Made by a program: the position numbers and the translations under genes
Shown: positions 26,741-35,074 of the stretch, one piece after another
How positions within the stretch are numbered: the stretch's first letter is position 1
Layout of the letters: each line of letters starts with the position of its first letter
Assembly (NCBI RefSeq): GCF_014268815.2
Contig: NZ_JABWRE020000001.1
Location: forward strand, 3,787,001 to 3,851,000
Length of the DNA stretch: 64,000 bases
DNA from: Pseudomonas urmiensis
GTDB lineage: Bacteria > Pseudomonadota > Gammaproteobacteria > Pseudomonadales > Pseudomonadaceae
Reading direction: 5' to 3'
Notes under the pieces: model-generated
Told to the model about the DNA's origin: nothing
What the model saw: the letters and a program-made list of their open reading frames with translations, nothing else
Databases searched by the model: none

Positions 26741-27049
26741 CTAACCCGAGCCCTGGTCACTGAAGGTATGCAGATCGAGGCTGGCGACCACATGCGCCTG
26801 CACCAGCTCACCAAACAGATCGAGATTAGGCGAGGCAAAATAGCCACTCATCGCCTGCTGATCGCGCCAGCTGCCGCTGAGCAGCCACAGGTCGTCATCC
26901 GCTTGCGAGCGCTGCACGCTGAAACTCAGGCAGCCGGGCATGCGCAGCGATGGCTCGAGCAGGTCACGCAGGCGCACGCCGAGTTCCGCCGAACGACCGT
27001 TGCTGGCACGGATAAAAGCCAAGTGAGTGACCGGTTGGCGTTGGGTCAT
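26741..27049 (-). CDS. antibiotic biosynthesis monooxygenase-domain protein
   Basis: A 102-residue ABM-type dimeric alpha-beta barrel protein: THLAFIRASNGRSAELGVRL at the start, then SLRMPGCLSFSVQRS and LWLLSGSWRDQQAMSGYF. Members include YgiN-like quinol monooxygenases, but many have no known substrate. AAGGAG lies before the ATG. It is divergent from the AraC regulator at 27252, and the gap between them holds a 64-bp inverted repeat, so the regulator may control it. Confidence 0.75.
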   Translation of the reverse strand: MTQRQPVTHLAFIRASNGRSAELGVRLRDLLEPSLRMPGCLSFSVQRSQADDDLWLLSGSWRDQQAMSGYFASPNLDLFGELVQAHVVASLDLHTFSDQGSG

Positions 27050-27128
27050 GAACGATCTCCTTGAAGCGGGGCGGACGGAAAAACCAGGCTGGCCAGCGTA
27101 GGGCCTGGCCCGCGCGCGCCGTTAGGCC

Positions 27129-27192
27129 ATTACTGCACGCCGATTGCCTGATCCTGCCACGCTGCAGGATCAGGCAATCGACGTGCAGTAAT
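27129..27192. repeat. 64-bp near-perfect inverted repeat in divergent promoter region
   Basis: Left arm 27129-27157 (starts ATTACTGCACG, ends GATCCTGC) and right arm 27164-27192 are reverse complements at 28 of 29 positions, with a 6-base loop CACGCT. There is no T-run on either side. It sits 60 bases before the AraC gene and 80 bases before the ABM gene, and is not a REP element. Confidence 0.9.
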
Positions 27193-27251
27193 CGACTAGC
27201 GCCGCGGCTTGCCCAAACCTATCCTGCTGGTCACTACATAGGATCCACGCC

Positions 27252-28172
27252 ATGACCACGCCAGCGACCCTCGAACCGACTTTGGAGACCCTGCGCCAGG
27301 AGCTTTCCGGGCTGATCCTGCGCCACACCGCCGAGACCAATGGGGTTGAATCGGTGATCGACGGCTTGTTCCTGAGTCGCTATGAGGAGAATGTGCGCGG
27401 TATGCCTGCCCTGGCGCAGCCAGCCCTGTGCATCCTTGCCCAGGGTAACAAGACGCTGTTTCTCGGCGATGAACGCTACACCTACGACCCCCTGCACTAC
27501 ATGGTGGTCTCGGTGACCTTGCCAATAACCGGGGCAATGCTTGATGCCTGCCCAGAGAATCCATGCCTGGGCCTGCGCCTGGACATCGACCCGGCCGAAA
27601 TTAGCCAGCTCATCGCCCAAAGCGGCCCGATGCTGGTGCCCAGCATGCCGTCGGGGCGCGGACTGTTCGTCGAACGCAGCGACGTGACCTTGCTCGATGC
27701 GCTGCTGCGCCTGGTGCGGCTACTCGACTCGCCAAGAGATATCGCAGTGCTTGCGCCATTGGTTCGTCGCGAGCTGCTGTACCGCGTATTGCGTGGTCCC
27801 CAAGGTCATCGCCTGTATGAAATAGCCTTGGCCAACAGCCAGACCCACCGGGTATGCCAGGCCATTGCCTGGCTCAACCAGCATTACCAGCAACCGCTGC
27901 GCATCGAGGACCTGGCGCGTGAGGTCAACCTGAGTACCTCGACCCTGCATCACCGTTTCAAGGCCGTGACCTCAATGAGCCCGTTGCAGTATCAAAAGCA
28001 ACTGCGCCTGCAAGAAGCGCGGCGGCTGATGCTCAATGATGGGATAGAAGCAGCGGTGGCGGGCTATCGGGTGGGCTACGAGAGCCCGTCGCAGTTCAGC
28101 CGCGAGTACAGCCGCCTGTATGGCGCCCCGCCGATTCGGGATGTGGCCAGGCTGAGGGCCAGCGCCAACTGA
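27252..28172 (+). CDS. AraC family transcriptional regulator
   Basis: A 306-residue regulator with an N-terminal AraC_N cupin-like domain (CILAQGNKTLFLGDERYTYDP near 74-94) and a C-terminal double helix-turn-helix (about 200-300: IEDLAREVNLSTSTLHHRFK, then YRVGYESPSQFSREYSRLYG). This subgroup usually senses small organic compounds. The inverted repeat at 27129-27192 directly upstream is a candidate operator. Its target may be the divergent ABM gene. Confidence 0.88.
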   Translation: MTTPATLEPTLETLRQELSGLILRHTAETNGVESVIDGLFLSRYEENVRGMPALAQPALCILAQGNKTLFLGDERYTYDPLHYMVVSVTLPITGAMLDACPENPCLGLRLDIDPAEISQLIAQSGPMLVPSMPSGRGLFVERSDVTLLDALLRLVRLLDSPRDIAVLAPLVRRELLYRVLRGPQGHRLYEIALANSQTHRVCQAIAWLNQHYQQPLRIEDLAREVNLSTSTLHHRFKAVTSMSPLQYQKQLRLQEARRLMLNDGIEAAVAGYRVGYESPSQFSREYSRLYGAPPIRDVARLRASAN

Positions 28173-28210
28173 CTACTGTTGCGTAGCACTGTCCTGCTTG
28201 CGTCGGTGGC

Positions 28211-28360
28211 GGCCTCTTCGCGGGCAAGCCCGCTCCCACAAGGACCGCGCTGCTCTATGTCGCAGCGCTGTACATGTTTCCCCAGACCACCTCCCACAGG
28301 CAAACGCTGCCCGTGGTCCAACGCTGTACCTGTGGGAGCGGGCTTGCCCGCGAACGAGGG
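28211..28360. repeat. REP pair (inverted)
   Basis: CTCTTCGCGGGCAAGCCCGC near the left end and GCGGGCTTGCCCGCGAACGA near the right end, 100 bases apart, between two convergent genes. The space between contains a fragmentary third copy (CACCTCCCACAGGC). Confidence 0.8.
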
Positions 28361-28380
28361 CGCAGCCCTCGCAGCGGTCG

Positions 28381-30018
28381 TCAGCCCTGCACAGCCTGCT
28401 GCCACTGCGCCTGATCCACCTGGATCAAGGTCGGCCCCTTACGCTCGACAGCGCTAGCCAACGCCGCCTGCAATTGCGCCACATCCGCCACATCCTCAGC
28501 CGCCGCACCCAACGCCCGCGCCACGCCGATAAAATCCGGCGTATGAATATCCACGCCCACCGGCTCAATCGCCCGATTGACCATGTACTTCTTGATTTCC
28601 TCATAGCCCTGGTTATTCCACAGCAGCACGATCAGCGGCACCTGCGCTTCCACCGCGCTGGCCAGCTCCGGCAGGGTGAATTGCAGGCCACCATCGCCGA
28701 TCAGGCACACTGCGGGCGAGCGCTGGCTGACCTGCTCGGCACTACCGAGCCAGGCGCCCATGGCCGCTGGCAAGGCGTAGCCAAGCGTCCCGTAGCCAGT
28801 GGAGGCATTGAACCAGCGGCGCGGCTGATCAAGGTCCAGGGTCAGATTGCCGGTGTACACCGGTTGGGTCGAGTCGCCGACCAGGATCGCCCGGGGCAAC
28901 GTTTGCAGGACCGCCGTCAACAGGCGCGTCTGACTCAGGGTCGGCTGATCCCAACCAGCCGCCAACGCCTGGCGCAACTGACCCACCCGGGCCACCCCCC
29001 ACTGCGCCTCAAGCACCGCTGGCGGCTGCGCCTGCAACGCAGCGAGCAACGCCCCTGTCGCTTGTTGGGCGTCGGCCACCAGCGCCAGCTCAGGCAAGTA
29101 ATTGCGAACTGTCTGGTCAGGGTCGATGTCGATCCGCAGCAAGCTGCCGGGAATCTCGAAGCCACCCTTGAAGGTCACGTCGTAATCGGTCTCGGCCAAC
29201 TCGGTGCCGATTGCCAGCACCACATCGGCCTCGGCCACCAACGCGCGGGTGGCGGACAGCGATTGGGTCGAGCCGATCTGCAGCGAGTGAGCGGCTGGCA
29301 GCAGGCCCTTGGCATTGATGGTCAGCGCCACCGGGGCCTGCAAGTGTTCGGCGAGAGCGGTCAGTTCCACCCCTGCGGCCAGTGCGCCACCGCCAGCGAG
29401 GATCAGTGGCCGGCGGGCCTTGGCCAGGCGTTCGGCCATCAGCGTTACAGTCGAAGGTGATGCAGCGGCGCGGCTGGTACGCACCGGCCGCCCTGGTAGC
29501 AAGTGATCGGCTGGCTCGACCAGCACATCCAGCGGGATCTCGATATGCACCGGACGCGGCCGCCCCCCCTCGAACACCGCGAAAGCCCGCGCCAGCACGT
29601 GCGGCAGGTCATCTGCACACATCAGGGTATGAGAGAACGCCGCCACCCCGGCAACCAGCGCAGACTGATTAGGCAGCTCGTGCAACTTGCCACGCCCACC
29701 ACCGAGCGAGTCGCGCGACTGCACGCTGGAGATCACCAGCATCGGGATCGAATCGGCATAGGCCTGGCCCATGGCAGTGGTGATGTTGGTCATGCCAGGG
29801 CCGGTGATGATGAAGCACACCCCAGGCTTGGCGCGGGTGCGCGCGTAGCCGTCGGCCATGAACCCTGCGCCCTGCTCGTGGCGCGGAGTGATATGGCGGA
29901 TGGATGAGCCAGCAAGTCCGCGATAGAGCTCCACGGTATGCACGCCGGGGATGCCGAAGACATGGTCCACGCCATAGCCTTCGAGCAGTTTGACCAATAC
30001 TTCGCCACAGGTTGCCAT
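28381..30018 (-). CDS. ThDP-dependent decarboxylase, 5-guanidino-2-oxopentanoate decarboxylase-like
   Basis: Thiamine diphosphate enzyme of 545 residues, often annotated as an acetolactate synthase large subunit. The N-terminal domain has Glu48 in RHEQGAGFMADGYAR, which activates the cofactor. The C-terminal domain has the GDGGLQFT...LLWNNQGY pattern that binds ThDP and Mg. There is no small-subunit gene, and the sequence VHTVELYRGL resembles AruI of the arginine transaminase pathway, so a 2-oxo acid decarboxylase is more likely than acetolactate synthase. The divergent LysR gene at 30134 probably regulates it. The start at 30018 was chosen at MATCGEVLVK; the frame continues upstream without a good site. 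Confidence 0.7.
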   Translation of the reverse strand: MATCGEVLVKLLEGYGVDHVFGIPGVHTVELYRGLAGSSIRHITPRHEQGAGFMADGYARTRAKPGVCFIITGPGMTNITTAMGQAYADSIPMLVISSVQSRDSLGGGRGKLHELPNQSALVAGVAAFSHTLMCADDLPHVLARAFAVFEGGRPRPVHIEIPLDVLVEPADHLLPGRPVRTSRAAASPSTVTLMAERLAKARRPLILAGGGALAAGVELTALAEHLQAPVALTINAKGLLPAAHSLQIGSTQSLSATRALVAEADVVLAIGTELAETDYDVTFKGGFEIPGSLLRIDIDPDQTVRNYLPELALVADAQQATGALLAALQAQPPAVLEAQWGVARVGQLRQALAAGWDQPTLSQTRLLTAVLQTLPRAILVGDSTQPVYTGNLTLDLDQPRRWFNASTGYGTLGYALPAAMGAWLGSAEQVSQRSPAVCLIGDGGLQFTLPELASAVEAQVPLIVLLWNNQGYEEIKKYMVNRAIEPVGVDIHTPDFIGVARALGAAAEDVADVAQLQAALASAVERKGPTLIQVDQAQWQQAVQG

Positions 30019-30133
30019 CGTTCGATACCCAGCTTTGTTGTTGAAATCAGGGCTCATTGGAACCAAGCAGCCGGTATCGCCACAATGCAAAAAAACACAT
30101 ACTAGCCATGTCCTCAGATCATGGCTGACTGCG

Positions 30134-31009
30134 ATGAAACGCCTCCCTCCCCTGCCTGCACTGCACACGTTTCTGGTGACTGCCCAGCACTGCAACTTCA
30201 CCCGTGCGGCGCAGCAGTTGCACATCACTCAAGGTGCGGTCAGTCGGCAGATCGCCAGCCTCGAAGAGCACTTGGGCTATGCCCTGTTCCAGCGCCAGGC
30301 GCGCGGCCTGAGCCTGACCCGCGAAGGCCAGGACTGGCTGCCGCGGGTGCAGCAGGTGTTTGCCTTGATCGACCAAGGTGTGCGTGAAGTGGGCGGGCGC
30401 AGCGCCACCCTGCAACTCAAAGCGCCAACCTGCGTGATGCGCTGGCTACTGCCGTGCCTGATGGAGTGGCAGGCCCTGCGTCCGGATGTGCCGGTGGAGC
30501 TGACCACCACCGTGCAGCATGGGGTGGATTTTCGTCGCGAAGGGTTCGATGCGGCGGTGGTCTACGGCAATGCGCCCAATCATGGGCTGCGGGTGCGCAA
30601 GCTGTTCGATGAGCAGTTGACCCCGGTGTGCGCACCGTCCTTGCTAGATGGATCAGTGCCGTTGGCGCAGCTTGAAGATCTGGCTGGGCACATGCTCCTG
30701 CACCCTTCGCGCGACGAGCATGACTGGCGGCTGTGGCTACAGGCGGCGGGGGCAGGGTTCGATCTGCACGGCCCGCGCCAGCACTTCGAAACCCTGGACA
30801 TGGCGATGGCCATGGCCTCGCAGGGCACTGGCGTGGCGATTGGCGACTGGGCGCTGATTGGGGATGACCTACGCAGCGGCAGGTTGTGCATGCCGTTTGG
30901 CTTGAAGGTGATGACGGGGAAGGCGTATTACCTGGCAAGCCCAGCCAAGAGCCCCCCTGCGGGGTTGATCGAGTTGCTGGATTGGCTGGAACAACGTGCC
31001 AGCCAGTGA
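30134..31009 (+). CDS. LysR family regulator, GcvA/DsdC-like
   Basis: A 291-residue LysR regulator. The N-terminal winged helix (LPALHTFLVTAQHCNFTRAA, then ITQGAVSRQIASLEEHLG) is of the GcvA/AmpR type; the substrate domain covers about 90-285. It is divergent from the ThDP decarboxylase gene 115 bases away, the standard layout for a LysR regulator and its target. The inducer is unknown, possibly an amino acid-derived 2-oxo acid. Confidence 0.87.
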   Translation: MKRLPPLPALHTFLVTAQHCNFTRAAQQLHITQGAVSRQIASLEEHLGYALFQRQARGLSLTREGQDWLPRVQQVFALIDQGVREVGGRSATLQLKAPTCVMRWLLPCLMEWQALRPDVPVELTTTVQHGVDFRREGFDAAVVYGNAPNHGLRVRKLFDEQLTPVCAPSLLDGSVPLAQLEDLAGHMLLHPSRDEHDWRLWLQAAGAGFDLHGPRQHFETLDMAMAMASQGTGVAIGDWALIGDDLRSGRLCMPFGLKVMTGKAYYLASPAKSPPAGLIELLDWLEQRASQ

Positions 31010-31045
31010 TGCTGTGCTGGATGGGCCGCTCTGCGGCCCCAGCAT

Positions 31046-31660
31046 TCAGTACCCGACCGTAAAGCGCTGCCGCGAATGCGCCGGTTTCTCCAGCTCATCA
31101 AGCATGGCAATGGCGTAATCGGCGAAGCTGATCCAGCTTTTGCCATCCGCCCCGATCAGCAGATGATCCTTGCCCAATTGGTAATGCCCACTGCGCGGCC
31201 CTTCGACAAACTCCGCCGACGGCGACAGGAACGTCCAATCCAGGTTCTGCTCCTGACGCAGCGTTTCAAGAAAACGCACCCCGGCCGTAGCTTCAGCCTT
31301 GTAAGCCTCAGGGAAATCCGGGCTATCGATCACCCGATGCCCCGACGGCAACAGCAGGCTACCTGCCCCACCCACCACCAGCAGCCGCTTGACCCCGGCA
31401 CGCTTGACCGGCTCGATGATCGCACGCGGTTCGAGGGTGGAGAAGTGCGCCGCGCTCAGCACCGCGTCGACCCCAGCCACAGCCTGCTGCAACGCTGCAC
31501 TGTCCTTGGCATCCAGGGCCTTTACAGTAACGCCCTCGCGCCCTTGCAACGCGGACGGATCACGGGCGATGGCCACGACACTGTGACCACGGCGCAGGGC
31601 CTCTTCCAGCAACTGGCTGCCAGCCCGTCCGGTAGCACCGATAATTGCGATCTTGCTCAT
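31046..31660 (-). CDS. NAD(P)H-binding oxidoreductase
   Basis: A 204-residue Rossmann-fold protein starting MSKIAIIGATGRAGSQLLEEA with the GATGRAG nucleotide loop at 8-14. The rest (VDAVLSAAHFS, RLLVVGGAGSLLL) matches NAD(P)H-binding proteins of the NmrA/YwnB kind, some of which act as redox sensors. GGAG precedes the ATG. The metallo-hydrolase gene ends upstream on the same strand and the two may form an operon. Confidence 0.8.
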   Translation of the reverse strand: MSKIAIIGATGRAGSQLLEEALRRGHSVVAIARDPSALQGREGVTVKALDAKDSAALQQAVAGVDAVLSAAHFSTLEPRAIIEPVKRAGVKRLLVVGGAGSLLLPSGHRVIDSPDFPEAYKAEATAGVRFLETLRQEQNLDWTFLSPSAEFVEGPRSGHYQLGKDHLLIGADGKSWISFADYAIAMLDELEKPAHSRQRFTVGY

Positions 31661-31688
31661 GGGAAACACTCCATCAGGTTGAAAGGGA

Positions 31689-32564
31689 TTACCACTTCAT
31701 CTCGCCCTTGGCGACCTTGGCGCTGAGCTCCAACGAGCTTTCGTCGGCAAGGTCTGGGTAACGCGCTTTCATGGCTGCGATCAGCGCGTTGGCATCCTTG
31801 GCCTTCGCGGTTTCGCTGTCGAAGGCACGAATGTAGTTGGCAGTGAAGCGCACCGCGTCCAGCGATTGGCTGCTTTTGCCCAGATAGTGACCAGGGATCA
31901 CCGTGCGCGGAGCCAACTGCTCAATGCGTTGCAGCGTCGCCAGCCAATCGGCGTGGGATTGCGTGGTCTGGGTATCGGCCATCCACACGTGAATATGCTC
32001 GGCCACCACCACGCCACCGACCACCGCCTTGATCGACGGAATCCAGACGAAACTGCGATCAGGCTGCGGGCCGTCCAGGCCGATGATCTGCAGCGCCTGC
32101 CCTTCCAGCTCAAGGCGATCGCCTTGCAGCACTTGCGGAACGACCAGACGCGTGGGCTGATCAGCGCCCATCTGCGGCCCCCAATAGGCTAGCTTGGCAT
32201 CCATGGTCTTGCGGATATGCGCCACGGTGGCCGCAGAGGCCACCACCCGTGCCTTGGGGAAGGCTGCGGTCAGGGTCTGCAGGCCAAAGTAATAGTCCGG
32301 GTCGCCATGGCTGATATAGATCGTGGTCAAGCGCTTGTCGCTGGCCCGCAGGCGTTGTACCACTTGCTCGGCCTGGGCCTTGCCGAACTGAGCGTCGACC
32401 AGAATCGCCTCATGCTCGCCACTGACGATCACCGAACTGACTGGAAAGATCGCCTCATGACCTGGGTTATAGACCTCAAGCTGCAAAGGCTCGGTAGCCA
32501 GTACGGGGCCTGCGAGTGCTGCGCACGCCAGCAACACGCTGCGCAAGGGGGTAAGAAATGACAT
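31689..32564 (-). CDS. periplasmic MBL-fold hydrolase with altered metal motif
   Basis: A 291-residue metallo-beta-lactamase-fold protein with a signal peptide (MSFLTPLRSVLLACAALAGPVLA). The fold is supported by EAILVDAQFGKAQAEQVV and PRTVIPGHYLG. The usual HXHXDH motif reads SHGDPDYYFG, so the second His and the last His are replaced by Asp and Tyr. Metal binding may therefore differ from standard enzymes. AGGA precedes ATG 32564. It is divergent from a LysR regulator. The substrate is unknown. Confidence 0.8.
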   Translation of the reverse strand: MSFLTPLRSVLLACAALAGPVLATEPLQLEVYNPGHEAIFPVSSVIVSGEHEAILVDAQFGKAQAEQVVQRLRASDKRLTTIYISHGDPDYYFGLQTLTAAFPKARVVASAATVAHIRKTMDAKLAYWGPQMGADQPTRLVVPQVLQGDRLELEGQALQIIGLDGPQPDRSFVWIPSIKAVVGGVVVAEHIHVWMADTQTTQSHADWLATLQRIEQLAPRTVIPGHYLGKSSQSLDAVRFTANYIRAFDSETAKAKDANALIAAMKARYPDLADESSLELSAKVAKGEMKW

Positions 32565-32666
32565 TGGCTGATCCTGTGAATGGTCGATGCAGGACAGCTT
32601 AGTTGCCCGATCCATTACAAAAAATGCGATGCTGCTACATAGTTTGTTTCCAAAATCGAGCAGATC

Positions 32667-33572
32667 ATGGACCGTCTTAACGCCATGCGCGTGTTTGTCA
32701 CCGTCGTCGACCTGGGTAGCCAGTCGGCAGCTGCGGATCATCTGCAGATGTCCAGGCCAGTGGTGTCGCGCTATCTGGCAGAACTGGAAGACTGGGTCGG
32801 CGCACGCCTGATGCAGCGCACCACGCGCAAACTCAGCCTGACCGCCGCTGGCCAGGAGACGCTGCCGCGCTGCCGGCAAATGCTGGAGTTGGCGGGCGAC
32901 CTGCAAAGCGCCGTGCGCCAGCCGGACGATGCGCCACGCGGGGAGCTGCGCATTAGCGTCAGTACGTCATTTGGCCAAGCGCAACTGGTCGATGCAGTAG
33001 CGGAGTATGTGAGCTTGTTTCCAGGGGTTAAGGTCGAGCTGCAGATGCTCGATCGCACGGTCAATCTGGTCGACGAGCGCATCGACTTGGCGATTCGTAC
33101 CAGCAACGACCTTGATCCCAACCTGATCGCCCGCCGCCTGACGGTCTGCCGCTCTGTGGTCTGCGCCGCCCCCGCTTACCTGCAAACCCATGGCGTACCG
33201 CAACAGGTGGAGGAGTTGAGCCAACACAATTGCCTGACCCATGCCTATTTCGGCCATAGCCTGTGGCATTTCGAAGTGGATGGCCGTCAGCTCGCCGTGC
33301 CGGTGCAAGGCAATATCAGCGCCAACGAAGCCATGACCTTGCAGAAGGCCGCGCTGGCCGGCGCAGGCATCGCCATGCTGCCGACTTACCAGGCAGCTTG
33401 CGCCCTCAAAAAGGGCGAACTGCTGCGCTTGCTGCCGCAGGCCAAGCCCCGGGAGCTGAACCTGAATGCGGTCTATACCTCGCGCAAGCACATGCCGGCG
33501 ACCTTGCGCAGCATGCTCGATTTTCTTGCTCAGCGTTTCAAGGATGAGCCGCAGTGGGATAGCGGCATTTAG
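32667..33572 (+). CDS. LysR family regulator
   Basis: A 301-residue LysR regulator with helix-turn-helix MRVFVTVVDLGSQSAAADHL and SRPVVSRYLAELE (about 7-45) followed by the substrate-binding domain. It belongs to the common group with MDRLNAMRVF at the N terminus that controls quinone or drug-related reductases. It is divergent from the MBL-fold hydrolase gene with a gap of 102 bases, so that gene and the oxidoreductase behind it are the likely targets. Confidence 0.87.
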   Translation: MDRLNAMRVFVTVVDLGSQSAAADHLQMSRPVVSRYLAELEDWVGARLMQRTTRKLSLTAAGQETLPRCRQMLELAGDLQSAVRQPDDAPRGELRISVSTSFGQAQLVDAVAEYVSLFPGVKVELQMLDRTVNLVDERIDLAIRTSNDLDPNLIARRLTVCRSVVCAAPAYLQTHGVPQQVEELSQHNCLTHAYFGHSLWHFEVDGRQLAVPVQGNISANEAMTLQKAALAGAGIAMLPTYQAACALKKGELLRLLPQAKPRELNLNAVYTSRKHMPATLRSMLDFLAQRFKDEPQWDSGI

Positions 33573-33650
33573 GCCGCCACTGCCTACAAAGTGATCAGAC
33601 TGACCTATGCTTGTAGTTACCACCTGTCGCTGTTGAAGGAGGTAAGCTCG

Positions 33651-33824
33651 ATGAGCATAAGAACAAGAAGATGCGCCGTGGCCTTCGCCTTGGTCGCGGT
33701 CGCAGGCCTCTATGGCTCGGCCTGCTGGCGAGTCGAACTGCTACGCAACCAGCCCAACTCGGCGGCCAGTTGCGCCCAGGAGCACTGCGTTCCCCACACC
33801 GCGACCCTGAGCGCCGTCAGATAA
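33651..33824 (+). CDS. small membrane-anchored or exported protein
   Basis: A 57-residue protein, MSIRTRRCAVAFALVAVAGL, with one hydrophobic segment (about 8-25) after a basic start, and a short Cys-containing tail (SCAQEHC). AAGGAGGT lies 7 bases before the ATG, which is a strong argument that it is real. No family recognised. The segment could be a signal peptide or a membrane anchor. Confidence 0.6.
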   Translation: MSIRTRRCAVAFALVAVAGLYGSACWRVELLRNQPNSAASCAQEHCVPHTATLSAVR

Positions 33825-33842
33825 GCCGACGGCAGCCTGCCG

Positions 33843-34712
33843 TTACTCTTCGACGCTCATGTATTCCTTGGCCCAGCGGATGTAGTCCTCAGGCTGGGTG
33901 TAGGTGTGCGAAAGCTCGGTAGCGCTGAGGTTCTCGGACTTGTTCTGCTGGCCACGCTGCAAGCGCAGGCAATCATAGGTCGCCTTGATCGCGGCAAAGT
34001 AGGCGGCGTGCCCATCGACCACGATCCGCACCCCCAGGCGCGCCAGACGCTCGTCGTCACGCAGATTCGGGTTGCCGTAGCTGACCAGCATCAGCGGCAC
34101 GCTCAAGTGCTCGGCAATCTGCTCCAGGTGATCGAAGTCCTTCACCCCGACCATGCAGATCGCATCGGCGCCGGCCTTCTGGTAGCTCTGCGTGCGCACG
34201 ATGATTTCTTCGGTGGTGAGCACCCCGGCGTTGGTGCGGGCGATGATCGACAGCGACGAATCGACCCGTGCCTCGATGGCTGCGCGCACCTTGCCAACAC
34301 CCTCTTCCACTGAAATCAGGTCAGTCGACTTACGGCCAAACTGTGCTGGCAACAGGGTGTCTTCAATGGTCAGCGCGGCCACACCGGCGCGCTCGAGCTC
34401 GATCACCGTGCGCATCACGTTCAGCGCATTGCCATAGCCATGGTCGGCGTCAGCCATCACTGGCAACTGGGCAACACGGCCGATGCGGGTGGCCTGTTCG
34501 ACGAACTCGCTCAGGGTGATCAGGGCGAAGTCAGGCGCGGCCAGCACCTGCAGCGAAGCGACCGAACCGCCAAGGATGCCCACCTCAAAACCGAGGTCGG
34601 CGGCGATGCGTGCGGACATCGGGTCAAAGACCGAGGCGGTGTGATAGCACGAGCCTGAGGCGAGCAGTTTACGGAAGGCAAAACGCAGATCTTGGTGGGA
34701 AGCCTTGGGCAT
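33843..34712 (-). CDS. oxaloacetate decarboxylase, PEP mutase/isocitrate lyase superfamily
   Basis: A 289-residue enzyme that decarboxylates oxaloacetate to pyruvate, close to P. aeruginosa PA4872 in type. Metal-binding residues lie in [11 protein letters not shown] (Asp88, Asp90) and TIEDTLLP (Glu117, Asp118). His235 in VVDGHAAY is the residue that I recall as distinguishing the PA4872 class. Older annotation calls it carboxyphosphonoenolpyruvate mutase, but the motif set favours the decarboxylase. GGAG precedes the ATG. The divergent neighbour is a drug transporter with no obvious link. Confidence 0.88.
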   Translation of the reverse strand: MPKASHQDLRFAFRKLLASGSCYHTASVFDPMSARIAADLGFEVGILGGSVASLQVLAAPDFALITLSEFVEQATRIGRVAQLPVMADADHGYGNALNVMRTVIELERAGVAALTIEDTLLPAQFGRKSTDLISVEEGVGKVRAAIEARVDSSLSIIARTNAGVLTTEEIIVRTQSYQKAGADAICMVGVKDFDHLEQIAEHLSVPLMLVSYGNPNLRDDERLARLGVRIVVDGHAAYFAAIKATYDCLRLQRGQQNKSENLSATELSHTYTQPEDYIRWAKEYMSVEE

Positions 34713-35074
34713 GATCACTCCGCAATAACGTTGAAATTGAACTGGCTGACAACCGACCCCGAAATTGGGTCTACCTGACCTGTTCCAACCGTCGCCATCT
34801 GGGCGGTCATGCTCGACATGCAGGCAGAGGAATAAAAGGCGTGGGATACAGCGACCGGAAAATCTGCGGCAAAATGATGCACCAAGCTGGTGCAAAGCCC
34901 TGATTTCAGCCTCTGCGGCCCGGCCACGATATCACGCAGCCATGCACATCCGGGTGAAAGGGCTAATGCCGATCTTGCATAGGGAATGCACATACTACAT
35001 AGGAAGCTACCTAAGTCAGGTTACACTTGACCAGCGTGAGCAGCCCGCGATCCGGCTGTTTTCAATTACAAGGT
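34713..35074. other. divergent intergenic region
   Basis: About 360 bases between the oxaloacetate decarboxylase and the DHA2 transporter. It holds short dyads only: GACCC (34755-34759) with GGGTC (34767-34771), and TAGG/CCTA near 35005. I see no gene, REP or clear sigma-70 promoter. Confidence 0.5.
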
